Assembly: GCA_964347945.1 (NCBI GenBank)
Contig: CAYGAW010000109.1
Coordinates: forward strand, 1 to 64,000
Length of the DNA stretch: 64,000 bases
Origin: CAYGAW01 sp964347945
GTDB taxonomy: Bacteria; Chloroflexota; Anaerolineae; UBA7937; B3-Chlor
Direction of reading: 5' to 3'
This document shows positions 33,224-40,860 of this stretch, in pieces; the first letter of the stretch is position 1, and each line of letters opens with the position of its first letter. The position numbers and the translations under genes are program-made. The notes below the pieces were generated by a model. It was given only the letters and a program-made list of their open reading frames with translations, was not told where the DNA came from and did not search any database.

Positions 33224-34060
33224 TCACGCGGGTCGAAGTCCAGCGTTGAGCATCTTGTCAGCTGCCAGGAACCAGTATCTCTCGCCGTAGTCTTGTTCCG
33301 AACTGAGTGCTGCTGTGTAGTCGCGTACGCGAGTGGCCATCATCTCGGCACTCTCGAAGAGGACGTGGACCTGAGAGGCGTAGGTGGCGATCGCATCGAT
33401 CTTTGCTGTCAGACACTCTTCGCCAAAGCCCCGGATCTGCGACTCCCAAGCGTCGACGCAAATCCCTTCCAGTGCTTGAGTGAGGGCACCGGGCACCTCC
33501 ACGTACGGGTAGTCCTCGTAGAAGACAACCTTGCGAAATGTGCCTCGGAGAGTCAGGACCGCCTCCCTTACTAGCTGATGGTCGACGTGATTGCCTACGC
33601 CCAGCGGGGCGAAGAGCTGTGGCTGCTGCCCAGAGCATATCTCTAAGATGGAGTCTGCTACGCGCGTCGCCAATTCAAGGTCGGAGGGATGCAGGGAGCC
33701 AAACAGGTCATCATCGCGTTCATAGAGAAAGGAGTGGCCATCATGACGATAGATGGCATCCAGGTATTCAAGACGCCAGCAGTGTGCGTGCAAGAGTCGG
33801 CTCGCTTCGTCGTCCTCCCGTCTTCGCACTGCCATAGGATTGGCAAGGCCTCCCCAACGCACATGCAGTTGGGCGGCGAGAGGTGAGATGTCGGGCGGCG
33901 AAGGAGAACCGGAGAAAATGGTGAGCACCAGCACGCCTCTGCCCGCTTGGGCTTGGCGATGGATTGACGCTCCGCATGACAGGACTGCATCATCCAAGTG
34001 TGGTGAGAGATAGACCACATCTGGTACCACAGCTTCATCTCCAGTGCTTAAGACTATCAC
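33224..34060 (-). CDS. PIG-L family zinc-dependent deacetylase
   Basis: A 278-residue LmbE/PIG-L protein that removes acetyl groups from N-acetylglucosaminyl or related substrates. The zinc motif SPHLDDAVLSCG is near residues 19-30, and GVGNHVDHQLV gives the third ligand. Cytosolic, no signal peptide. The start is GTG at 34060, with AAGG just before; it is divergent from the NTF2-like lipoprotein gene. Substrate unknown; mycothiol-type and glycan deacetylases share this fold. Confidence 0.87.
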   Translation of the reverse strand: MIVLSTGDEAVVPDVVYLSPHLDDAVLSCGASIHRQAQAGRGVLVLTIFSGSPSPPDISPLAAQLHVRWGGLANPMAVRRREDDEASRLLHAHCWRLEYLDAIYRHDGHSFLYERDDDLFGSLHPSDLELATRVADSILEICSGQQPQLFAPLGVGNHVDHQLVREAVLTLRGTFRKVVFYEDYPYVEVPGALTQALEGICVDAWESQIRGFGEECLTAKIDAIATYASQVHVLFESAEMMATRVRDYTAALSSEQDYGERYWFLAADKMLNAGLRPA

Positions 34061-34098
34061 CTTCTTGGCGTCGAGTCCACAGACTCAACTGCATCCAC

Positions 34099-34126
34099 TT
34101 GACATCGTTGCAGACTGTGGTATGAT
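34099..34126 (+). promoter_or_regulatory. Promoter of the NTF2-like lipoprotein gene
   Basis: Perfect TTGACA at 34099-34104, 16-base spacer ending TGTGG, and TATGAT at 34121-34126. The transcription start would be near 34133. Confidence 0.75.
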
Positions 34127-34154
34127 ACCCTCAAAAATGGAGGTCTTGACTACG

Positions 34155-34673
34155 GTGAACAGGACGCTGTTTGGAATCCTCGTCGTCATTGCCGTGCTGG
34201 CAGCAGCATGCGGTCCCCCAGAGGTTCCCACCGTGCCGGGCGAGATTCCGTCGCCGCGACCACGGGGCACAGATACTCCTACGCCGGCCAGCGACGAAGA
34301 AGCGATCAGGCAGCTATTGAACGCGGAAGGAGAGGCTGTCGTTTCTCAAGACATCGATCGCTTGATGGAGATCTGGGACCCGAATGGGGAGGTGATAGAT
34401 GCCAACCACACACCTGACAACCCAGACGACGATCGTCTCTGGCCTGGGATAACCGCCATACGAGAGAGATACGTCAACGAGATCTTTCCCTCTGCTCCCA
34501 GCTCGGTGACCCACCCCGATGTCGAATTGACGATAGAGGGCAATTCTGCGACTGCCCTCACCACGACAACCATAGGCATAGATCACGCCCCTGGCGGTGA
34601 CCGGTGGACATTCGCCAAGAAGGATGGTCGCTGGCTCATCGTGAGCCTGACCTTCAATCTGGAACCGCAGTAG
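34155..34673 (+). CDS. Exported NTF2/SnoaL-like domain protein, probable lipoprotein
   Basis: About 172 residues. An N-terminal hydrophobic segment ends in VLAAAC, a weak lipobox, followed by a Pro/Thr-rich linker (about 25-48) and then a SnoaL/NTF2-like domain (EEAIRQLLNAEGEAVVSQDIDRL to the end), a cone-shaped fold that binds small ligands. I chose GTG 34155, which has GGAGG 11 bases upstream and leaves a 22-base leader. The ATG at 34137 is an alternative, and would be almost leaderless. Function unknown. The gene may be co-transcribed with adenine deaminase across the hairpin at 34701-34757. Confidence 0.7.
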   Translation: MNRTLFGILVVIAVLAAACGPPEVPTVPGEIPSPRPRGTDTPTPASDEEAIRQLLNAEGEAVVSQDIDRLMEIWDPNGEVIDANHTPDNPDDDRLWPGITAIRERYVNEIFPSAPSSVTHPDVELTIEGNSATALTTTTIGIDHAPGGDRWTFAKKDGRWLIVSLTFNLEPQ

Positions 34674-34700
34674 GTAGTGCATTGTGGCCAGCCAAGGATA

Positions 34701-34757
34701 GGTGACACCGAGGTGGCGGTGGGGAAAGACATTGTTCCCTACCGCCTTCTTGTCACC
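34701..34757 (+). promoter_or_regulatory. Long two-part hairpin between the lipoprotein gene and adenine deaminase
   Basis: Outer arms GGTGACA (34701-34707) and TGTCACC (34751-34757) pair perfectly. Inner arms at 34715-34726 and 34735-34746 give 12 pairs with one G-U. The loop is 8 bases and the internal loop 7 and 4 bases. There is no U tract after it. It could be a terminator of the factor-dependent kind, an RNA-stability element or a regulator of the deaminase gene. It does not match the purine riboswitch layout. Confidence 0.55.
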
Positions 34758-34787
34758 AATCCGCTTCGATGATAAGGGAGGGACTCC

Positions 34788-36506
34788 GTGGGGAAACTGG
34801 ATAGGCTCATCAGAGTGGCGCGGGGTGAGGAAGGGGCTGATCTTCTGTTCAAGAACAGTCGCCTCGTCAACGTTCTGTCTGGCGAGATTCACGAAGCTGA
34901 CGTGGCTATCGCTGACACTCGTGTGGTCGGGATAGGTGATTACGAAGCCAAGGAAGTCCTGGACCTGGATGGCGCATATCTGTGCCCTGGTTTGATAGAT
35001 GGTCATCTCCACATCGAGAGTTCCATGCTGCGCATTCCCGAATTTGCACGGGTGGTGGTGCCGCACGGGACGACGACTGTCATCACCGATCCACACGAGA
35101 TAGCCAATGTCTTGGGGCTGGACGGCATCAGGTACATGATGGAGTCGAGCAAGGGCAATCCGCTGGGGGTGTATTTCATGTTGCCCTCCTGTGTGCCGTC
35201 AACTGACCTGGAGACCGCGGGCTCCCGATTGATGTCCTACGATCTTGCTCCGCTGCTCCACGAGGAATGGGTGGTTGGAGTCGCCGAGATGATGAACTAT
35301 CCGGGTGTCTTGGATAGGAGTCCCGATGTCTTGGAGCGGATAGGCATCGCCAGTGATAAGCGGATCGATGGTCATGCACCGCATTTGGGCGGAAAAGACC
35401 TGAATGCCTATATCGCCGCCGGCATATGCTCTGATCACGAGAGCACCTCGTTCGAAGAGGCAAAGGAGAAGCTTCAGCGAGGGATGTACATCATGATCCG
35501 CGAAGGCGGTGTGGCCAAGAATATGGAAGAGCTCTTGCCCGTGGTGACGCCCGAGAATGCTCGCCGCTGCATGTTCGTGAGCGACGATAATGATCCAGCA
35601 GACCTGTTGGACAACGGGCACATGGACCGCGTCGTCAGGAAGGCGATCGGGCTGGGTCTGGAACCGATGCTGGCCATCCAGCTGGCGACTATCAATCCGG
35701 CTGAGTACTTTGGACTACGCCACCTGGGAGCTCTCGCTCCGGGCTATCGAGCTGACATGGTAGTCCTCGATGACTTCGAGCGTTTTGAAGTGAAGAAGGT
35801 CTTTCGCGGGGGGCAGCTGGTGGCCGAGGATGGAAAGATGCTGGCCTCGATTGCGAAGCGTCCTCCGGTACCGCTCAGAGGCACAGTCAACGTCGCCTGG
35901 ATAGAGCTGGAGCATTTCCGCATCAAGGGAGGCAGCGGGCGAGCAAGGGTGATCGGCCTCACGGCGAATCAACTGGTCACGAAGCAGTTCTTAGAGGAGG
36001 TCAGGACGGTCGACGGGCTGGCAGTGGCTGACGTGGGGCGGGACATCCTGAAGTTGGCCGTGATAGAAAGGCACTTGGCGTCGGGGAACATGGGCCTGGG
36101 GTTTGTGAAGGGGTTTGGGCTGAAGAAGGGCGCCTTGGCTTCCTCGGTGGCGCATGATTCTCACAATATCATTGTCGTGGGCACCAACGATCTAGACATG
36201 ATGACCGCTGCTGTCCAGATTGTGAAGATGCAGGGCGGTCTCGTCGTGGCGGCCGACGGCAGCGTCGTGGCGACTCTTCCCCTGCCCATCGCAGGTCTGA
36301 TGTCCGAAAAGTCGGTCGAGGAGCTAAGGGCTGAAATGGAGGACGTCGAGCGAGCGGCAAGAGACCTAGGTTGCACTGTCCCCAACCCTTTCATGGCTAT
36401 GTCATTTCTGGCCCTGCCGGTGATCCCCAGGTTGAAGTTGACCGACAAGGGCTTGGTTGATGTCAAGGAGTTTGATTTCGTTCCCTTGTTCGAGGATGGC
36501 GGCTGA
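34788..36506 (+). CDS. ade: Adenine deaminase
   Basis: A 572-residue amidohydrolase that converts adenine to hypoxanthine and ammonia. The metal motif GLIDGHLHIESS is at about residues 68-79, with further ligands in HGTTTVITDPHE and GHAPHLGGKDLNAY; DHESTS follows. The C-terminal domain contains SVAHDSHNIIVVG and NPFMAMSFLALPVIP, typical of the Ade family. The start is GTG with GGGAGGG upstream. It may supply ammonia and hypoxanthine for salvage; the nearby phosphoribosyltransferase may be related, but it is on the other strand. Confidence 0.94.
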   Translation: MGKLDRLIRVARGEEGADLLFKNSRLVNVLSGEIHEADVAIADTRVVGIGDYEAKEVLDLDGAYLCPGLIDGHLHIESSMLRIPEFARVVVPHGTTTVITDPHEIANVLGLDGIRYMMESSKGNPLGVYFMLPSCVPSTDLETAGSRLMSYDLAPLLHEEWVVGVAEMMNYPGVLDRSPDVLERIGIASDKRIDGHAPHLGGKDLNAYIAAGICSDHESTSFEEAKEKLQRGMYIMIREGGVAKNMEELLPVVTPENARRCMFVSDDNDPADLLDNGHMDRVVRKAIGLGLEPMLAIQLATINPAEYFGLRHLGALAPGYRADMVVLDDFERFEVKKVFRGGQLVAEDGKMLASIAKRPPVPLRGTVNVAWIELEHFRIKGGSGRARVIGLTANQLVTKQFLEEVRTVDGLAVADVGRDILKLAVIERHLASGNMGLGFVKGFGLKKGALASSVAHDSHNIIVVGTNDLDMMTAAVQIVKMQGGLVVAADGSVVATLPLPIAGLMSEKSVEELRAEMEDVERAARDLGCTVPNPFMAMSFLALPVIPRLKLTDKGLVDVKEFDFVPLFEDGG

Positions 36507-36571
36507 CACATCAGGTTCAGACTGCGGTCGTCTGAGAGCCCGAGCCGTTGGCTGAGTGGCCAGCCAAGGAC

Positions 36572-36599
36572 CGGCGGCGGCTTCGCCCTGACGCCGCCG
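36572..36599. terminator. GC-rich hairpin between convergent ade and cbiO
   Basis: Arms CGGCGGCG (36572-36579) and CGCCGCCG (36592-36599) with a 12-base loop. No U run on either side, so it is at best a weak or factor-assisted terminator for two genes that converge here. Confidence 0.35.
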
Positions 36600-36624
36600 C
36601 GCCTGTAGGCTGCTTCCGCCTGGG

Positions 36625-37416
36625 TTATGGAGCTTCCAGGCCGTGTTGCTCAAGAAGCTGTGTGTCTTCGAGTAGTTGCTCCGTCAGTCCGTCAGCAACC
36701 ACCTTTCCTCTATCAAGGATAACGGTACGAGGTAGTAGTTCCTTCACCAGGCGCATGTCGTGGGTCGCAACCACCATGGTCTGTGGCAATTCCCTCAGGA
36801 GCCGGATTAACCCCCGTCGCGCCCGTGGATCGAGTTCTCCGGTGGGCTCGTCGAGCGCCAGAATATCCGGCTGCATAGCCAACACAGTCGCTATAGCTAT
36901 GCGCTTCTTCTCGCCCAGACTGAGGTGGTGAGATACCCGATCCTCGAATCCGGCCATCCCCACCTGGTCTAGAGCCCATCTCACCCTCTCGAGAACCTTT
37001 CCCTCTTCAAGGTTCATATGCAGCGGTCCGAAAGCAACATCCTCAAGAACGGTCGGGGAGAAGAGTTGATCGTCGGGATACTGGAACACGAGGCCGACTT
37101 GGCTGCGAATGGCTCCTAGGTTGCCGTCGCCCACTTCGGTCCCCATGATTCTCACCATCCCTCGGCCTCTCAGTATGCCATTGAGATGTAGCAGTAAGGT
37201 TGATTTCCCAGCGCCATTTGGTCCCACCAGCGCTACTTTCTCTCCCTCCCTGACAGCTAGACTGATGCCATCCAGCGCCTTCCTGCCGTCCGGATAACTG
37301 AAGGTCAGCGCATCCAGCTCAATGGCTGGACGACCCAGTTCCTCTGGCTGGTCGAGATGCCTGCCTCCGGCAAGACCTGTGCTTGGCCCGTTGCGCGGTT
37401 CGTCTAGCATCCCCAT
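36625..37416 (-). CDS. cbiO: Energy-coupling ABC ATPase for metal uptake (CbiO/NikO type)
   Basis: A 263-residue ATP-binding protein. Walker A is GPNGAGKST at about residues 66-74, the Q-loop VFQYPDDQLFSPTV carries the hallmark of energy-coupling-factor ATPases, then LSLGEKKR and Walker B ILALDEPTGELD. A 30-residue hydrophilic N-terminal extension precedes the domain. The gene starts four bases after the cbiQ stop. With CbiM, CbiN and CbiQ it forms a complete nickel or cobalt importer at the cytosolic membrane face. Confidence 0.93.
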   Translation of the reverse strand: MGMLDEPRNGPSTGLAGGRHLDQPEELGRPAIELDALTFSYPDGRKALDGISLAVREGEKVALVGPNGAGKSTLLLHLNGILRGRGMVRIMGTEVGDGNLGAIRSQVGLVFQYPDDQLFSPTVLEDVAFGPLHMNLEEGKVLERVRWALDQVGMAGFEDRVSHHLSLGEKKRIAIATVLAMQPDILALDEPTGELDPRARRGLIRLLRELPQTMVVATHDMRLVKELLPRTVILDRGKVVADGLTEQLLEDTQLLEQHGLEAP

Positions 37417-37420
37417 GTCT

Positions 37421-38224
37421 CTAGATCCTCAGGTGCGCTCTGCTCAGGGTCACTATCGCAAGCAGGTAAGTTACGAATCCCAGACAGATCACGAAATCGG
37501 CCAGAGTCAGTTCCTCTGCCCTCATGGCACGAATGGTCCCATCGAAGCCTCTGCACAGCATGGCAGCGTAGATCCGTTCGCTCCTCTCATAGCTCCGCAG
37601 GAAGAGGGAGCCGATCATACCTCCCAGTACTCTGGCCCTCCACACGATGCTGTGACCGCCTTTCCCATCAGGTTCGGCGCTGCGAGCTTCTCTGGCGCGC
37701 TGCAGGCGTAGGGCTTCGTCAGCGATCACAAAGATGTAGCGATACATGAACGAGATTATGGAGATGATGACTCTGGGCAGTCTAAGCCCTCTCATGGCGA
37801 CCAGGAGATCTGGGAAGGTTGTCGTGGCGGTCAGCAGTGTGGCCACGAGCAGCGCCAGCCAAGCTTTGACCATGATGCTCGTGAAGGCAACCAAACCCTG
37901 ATGCGTTATCGAGACATGCCAAGAACCCACTTTGAAACTACCGAGTGGAGTTCCGTCGATAGTGAACACGAGAGTCACGGCAGCAAGGGCGAACGGCAGG
38001 GCAACCATGGACCGCCTCAGTATGACCAGCGGAGGAACGTGGGAGAGAACCACGACGATACCCATAGTCCCCAGGAGTAGCAGAAATGAGGGCCAGGCTC
38101 CGTGAGGGATGGCGGTGATGGCCACGATGAAGGACAGCGTCACGACGAGCTTCGGCCGCGCGTCTAGACGGTGTATCGGACTATCTTCTTCGTGATACTG
38201 GTCGAGAGCGTGGATGTGAGACAT
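37421..38224 (-). CDS. cbiQ: Energy-coupling transmembrane protein CbiQ
   Basis: A 267-residue T-component with five to six hydrophobic helices. The two Ala-Arg-Gly-type coupling motifs appear as LQRAREARSAE and AMLCRGFDG in the C-terminal cytosolic region; these helices contact the ATPase. An N-terminal HRLDARPKLV is typical. It lies 81 bases after cbiN and is followed by cbiO. Confidence 0.92.
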   Translation of the reverse strand: MSHIHALDQYHEEDSPIHRLDARPKLVVTLSFIVAITAIPHGAWPSFLLLLGTMGIVVVLSHVPPLVILRRSMVALPFALAAVTLVFTIDGTPLGSFKVGSWHVSITHQGLVAFTSIMVKAWLALLVATLLTATTTFPDLLVAMRGLRLPRVIISIISFMYRYIFVIADEALRLQRAREARSAEPDGKGGHSIVWRARVLGGMIGSLFLRSYERSERIYAAMLCRGFDGTIRAMRAEELTLADFVICLGFVTYLLAIVTLSRAHLRI

Positions 38225-38305
38225 TGATGCTCATGAGAACGCACCGCACCGGTGCACGAACAGAGACCTTCCGTCGACTGGATCCTGTCAGCGCGATGCC
38301 ATCGG

Positions 38306-38611
38306 TTAGACCTGCCGGGTCTGGTCAGTGGATCGTCTGACGCGCAGAAGGTAGCCTACTCCAAGACCGACCCCGAATAGGATCAAGACGCCGATGAGTC
38401 CAGCCAGGATGGTGGCAAGTTGTTCGTGTCCCACCCCGGGCAGAACATAGTCGGGAATCAGCTCGTAGAGGGGATCCTGTGCCAAGCCCATGAAGCCTTG
38501 GTCCTCAGCTACCCTCTCCAGTCCGTCGGGCCAAGCAGAAGCCAAGGGAGAGAGCAGGACGAGTCCCAAGGCGATAAGCAGACCGACTGCCCACCACACT
38601 TTGTTTCTCAT
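38306..38611 (-). CDS. PDGLE-domain protein (CbiN-like component)
   Basis: A 101-residue membrane protein with an N-terminal helix, the signature WPDGLERVAEDQGF, an extracytoplasmic loop and a second helix near the C-terminus. PDGLE proteins replace CbiN as the small auxiliary subunit in many cobalt and nickel importers. It begins 12 bases after the cbiM stop with GGAGGGAG upstream. Confidence 0.88.
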   Translation of the reverse strand: MRNKVWWAVGLLIALGLVLLSPLASAWPDGLERVAEDQGFMGLAQDPLYELIPDYVLPGVGHEQLATILAGLIGVLILFGVGLGVGYLLRVRRSTDQTRQV

Positions 38612-38623
38612 TCGTTCTCCCTC

Positions 38624-39313
38624 CTAGATCTGCGCCTGTGGCTCGAGAAGATCCTTGCGCGTGGCGGCGATGAAGCCCACGGCGGCCACGGTGATCAGCC
38701 CCTCGCCGATCCCTATCAAGAGGTGGATACCTGCCATGGCAGGCACAGCTATCTGGAGGGGCGACGTGCCAGAGATGGCCAATTGCACTGCGCAGGAGAT
38801 GGAGGCGACAAGAACCGAACACCAGGCAGCCGCAAAAGCACCGGCCAGGTTGGCCCAAGGCCTTCCTCCCGCAATCCTCCTCATGCCCACATAGACGTAG
38901 TGTCCCACCAGACAGGCGGTCACTGCCATGTTGAGGATGTTGGCGCCCAGAGCAATCAGTCCACCGTCTTGGAAGAGGAGGGCCTGGATTGCCACCACAC
39001 TTGTCATGACGAGCATCCCCCCCCAAGGCCCCAGCAGGATGGCGCCCAGAGCGCCTCCGATGAGATGCCCAGACGTTCCGCCGGCCACCGGGAAGTTCAC
39101 CATCTGGGCAGCGAATATGAAGGCGGCCATCACACCCATCAGCGGTACCTGTCTTTCCCCCAGTTGACGATTCGTGCGGGCGACGGCGTACGCCAGGGCT
39201 AGTATGGACAGTGCCCAGGCGACTGCTGCCACGACGAGGGTCAAGAAACCGTCGGGGATGTGCATCGCCTTTGCTGACAATATGGGAATCAGCCACGTAG
39301 TGGCAAAGATCAT
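38624..39313 (-). CDS. cbiM: Metal-specificity component CbiM (cobalt/nickel ECF importer)
   Basis: A 229-residue S-component. MHIPDGFL at about residues 17-24 is the hallmark. In this family cleavage exposes a mature N-terminus beginning at this Met, whose amine, together with the His at position 2, chelates the metal ion; a 16-residue signal-like segment precedes it. A second His region is SGHLIGGALGA. Helices number about seven. The longer start (39313) has GGGAG upstream; a start at the internal Met (39265) also has AAAGG. The regulator and CooC neighbours argue for nickel over cobalt. Confidence 0.92.
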   Translation of the reverse strand: MIFATTWLIPILSAKAMHIPDGFLTLVVAAVAWALSILALAYAVARTNRQLGERQVPLMGVMAAFIFAAQMVNFPVAGGTSGHLIGGALGAILLGPWGGMLVMTSVVAIQALLFQDGGLIALGANILNMAVTACLVGHYVYVGMRRIAGGRPWANLAGAFAAAWCSVLVASISCAVQLAISGTSPLQIAVPAMAGIHLLIGIGEGLITVAAVGFIAATRKDLLEPQAQI

Positions 39314-39367
39314 CGTCCTATCTCCCGTTTCCCGTTATGCTGTCTCCCGGGTTAGTTTGCCAGCGAA

Positions 39368-39393
39368 GCCCGTCGAACATTGGCGCGACGGGC
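39368..39393 (-). other. Intercistronic hairpin between the Fur-family gene and cbiM
   Basis: Perfect 8-base arms GCCCGTCG (39368-39375) and CGACGGGC (39386-39393) with a 10-base loop. There is no U tract, so it may stabilise or process the message and set different levels of regulator and transporter. Confidence 0.45.
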
Positions 39394-39417
39394 CTGGTCA
39401 CTTGCGAGCCCAGCCCG

Positions 39418-39861
39418 CTACCCTCCGGTGTTCCCAGAATTCTGTTTGCAGGCACTGCACATGCCGAACACCGCTAGATGCTCTATCTCTGCATGGAAGT
39501 CATAGTCTTTCCCTACGGCTTGTCGCAACGGGTCTAGGAAGGAGTTGTCCATGTCCAGTATCGCGCCACACTCTCTGCAGATCAGGTGGTGGTGCAGCCC
39601 CTTGCTCAGCAATTCGTACTGGGCGTGCCCTCGTCCGAGATCCGTCTCGCTTACCAGATGCAACGCCTTCAGTAGGTCCAGCGTTCTGTAGACGGTGGAG
39701 ATGTCTAAGTATGGATAGGCCGCGCGAACCGCGTCATGGATCTCCTCCGCGCTCGTATGCCCATCACTGCTGGCAATAGCATCTAGGATCATCATGCGCT
39801 GTGGTGTCAGCCGATACCCAATCTGTTGCAGTGCTTCGACTATTTCGTGATGATGACTCAT
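39418..39861 (-). CDS. Fur-family metalloregulator, probably a nickel (Nur-like) repressor
   Basis: A 147-residue Fur family protein. The winged-helix DNA-binding domain spans about 1-80 (RLTPQRMMILDAI, STVYRTLDLL). The structural zinc site is C95xxC98 and C135xxC138, and the row of three His at 90-92 plus HAEIEH supplies sensor ligands. It is the first gene of a unit with cbiMNQO, and its own promoter has a TGCAA-N5-TTGCA operator, the form described for Nur. I therefore infer nickel sensing with autoregulation; zinc or iron cannot be excluded from sequence alone. Confidence 0.88.
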   Translation of the reverse strand: MSHHHEIVEALQQIGYRLTPQRMMILDAIASSDGHTSAEEIHDAVRAAYPYLDISTVYRTLDLLKALHLVSETDLGRGHAQYELLSKGLHHHLICRECGAILDMDNSFLDPLRQAVGKDYDFHAEIEHLAVFGMCSACKQNSGNTGG

Positions 39862-39877
39862 AGGTGTGCCCTATGCA

Positions 39878-39906
39878 ATTGTAGCTCAAATGCTATCTCG
39901 TGTCAA
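39878..39906 (-). promoter_or_regulatory. Promoter of the fur-like/cbiMNQO operon
   Basis: On the minus strand a perfect TTGACA (39901-39906), 17-base spacer and TACAAT (39878-39883). The start of transcription would be near 39871, about 10 bases before the ATG at 39861. Confidence 0.8.
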
Positions 39907-39924
39907 GTGCAAATATGTTGCACT
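39906..39924. promoter_or_regulatory. Nur/Fur-type operator palindrome
   Basis: A perfect 7-5-7 inverted repeat, AGTGCAA-N5-TTGCACT, touching the upstream edge of the -35 box. The core TGCAA-N5-TTGCA equals the published form of the Nur box (recalled as tTGCaa-N5-ttGCAA). Binding here should affect RNA polymerase access to the -35. Confidence 0.7.
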
Positions 39925-40010
39925 AAGGACACGCCGGGATCTCGAGCATGGGTTCGCGCGTTGTGGGCGGAGGGGTGCGCGTGAGGAGGGACAACGGTGA
40001 TCCTACGGGG

Positions 40011-40817
40011 TTAGGAGGCGTTGTTTTCCGGGCCGCTGGCGTGCCGACGATCCAGTTCCACAGCGATGGCTTCGGCTTCTTTCACTAGTTGGGGGGCCAT
40101 CTCGAAGATAGCCACGCCTTTCATGTCTGCTTCAATCGCTGCTGGGCTATAGGAGAGGAAGCCTAGAATAGGAAGGTCAGGGCCCTGCTCCCGAATGAAC
40201 TGCCGGTCTGCTTCATCGCGAACGCTATTGCCTACGAGATAGAGCCGAGAAATGCCGATGTCTTGCGCCAGCTTCCGAATCAACTCCGCCGTCTGGAGGC
40301 TTCGGCGGCCTGGTTCCACCACGATGACGAAGGCATCCACCGCCTGCGCTGTGGCGCGACCGAGATGCTCCACACCGGCCTCCATGTCCATGATCACCTC
40401 TTCAGAGCCCCGCTGAAGCAGGAGGTGAGTTACGAGCGTCTTCAAGAGGACACTTTCGGGGCAGATGCAACCTGCGCCTCCTTTCTTGACAGTGCCGAGT
40501 TGGAGCAGCCTTATGCCCTGGTGAATGGCACTGAGGCGGTCTGGAATGTCATCGACCCTGGGGTTCATCTTGAACCACCCACCGACGCCGCCCGGTCGCG
40601 CACCCGTGCGCTCTTCGATTAGATCTTCCATCTCAGCGATAGGTGTGATCTGGTCTACGAGCTCGCCAGGAAACCCCAAGGCCCAGGCCAAGTTGGGTGA
40701 TGGATCCGCATCGATGACTATGACCTTTCTTCCCTGCTGGGCATAGGTGTGGGCCAACAGACTGGTGAGTGTGGTCTTCCCCACACCACCTTTTCCGGTT
40801 ACCGCTATCTTGACCAA
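40011..40817 (-). CDS. CooC-type nickel-insertion ATPase, first copy
   Basis: A 268-residue MinD/CooC family ATPase. The deviant Walker A GKGGVGKT is at residues 8-15, and a GAGCICPE motif gives the metal-binding CxC pair at 117 and 119, as in CooC. CooC delivers nickel to carbon monoxide dehydrogenase. The start is TTG at 40817, seven bases after GGAGG. No CO dehydrogenase genes are in the window; the gene follows a second copy by 43 bases. Confidence 0.87.
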   Translation of the reverse strand: MVKIAVTGKGGVGKTTLTSLLAHTYAQQGRKVIVIDADPSPNLAWALGFPGELVDQITPIAEMEDLIEERTGARPGGVGGWFKMNPRVDDIPDRLSAIHQGIRLLQLGTVKKGGAGCICPESVLLKTLVTHLLLQRGSEEVIMDMEAGVEHLGRATAQAVDAFVIVVEPGRRSLQTAELIRKLAQDIGISRLYLVGNSVRDEADRQFIREQGPDLPILGFLSYSPAAIEADMKGVAIFEMAPQLVKEAEAIAVELDRRHASGPENNAS

Positions 40818-40860
40818 AATGCAACCTCCGTGATCCGGGTTGAAACCCCCGCTCGCGGCG

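Noticed and set aside
34674..34787. Purine riboswitch upstream of adenine deaminase
   Set aside because: The stretch forms one long hairpin, not the three-way junction with the conserved loops of that riboswitch.
34314..35096. 260-codon minus-strand frame opposite the NTF2-like and ade genes
   Set aside because: Overlaps two supported genes and the long hairpin; no motif found.
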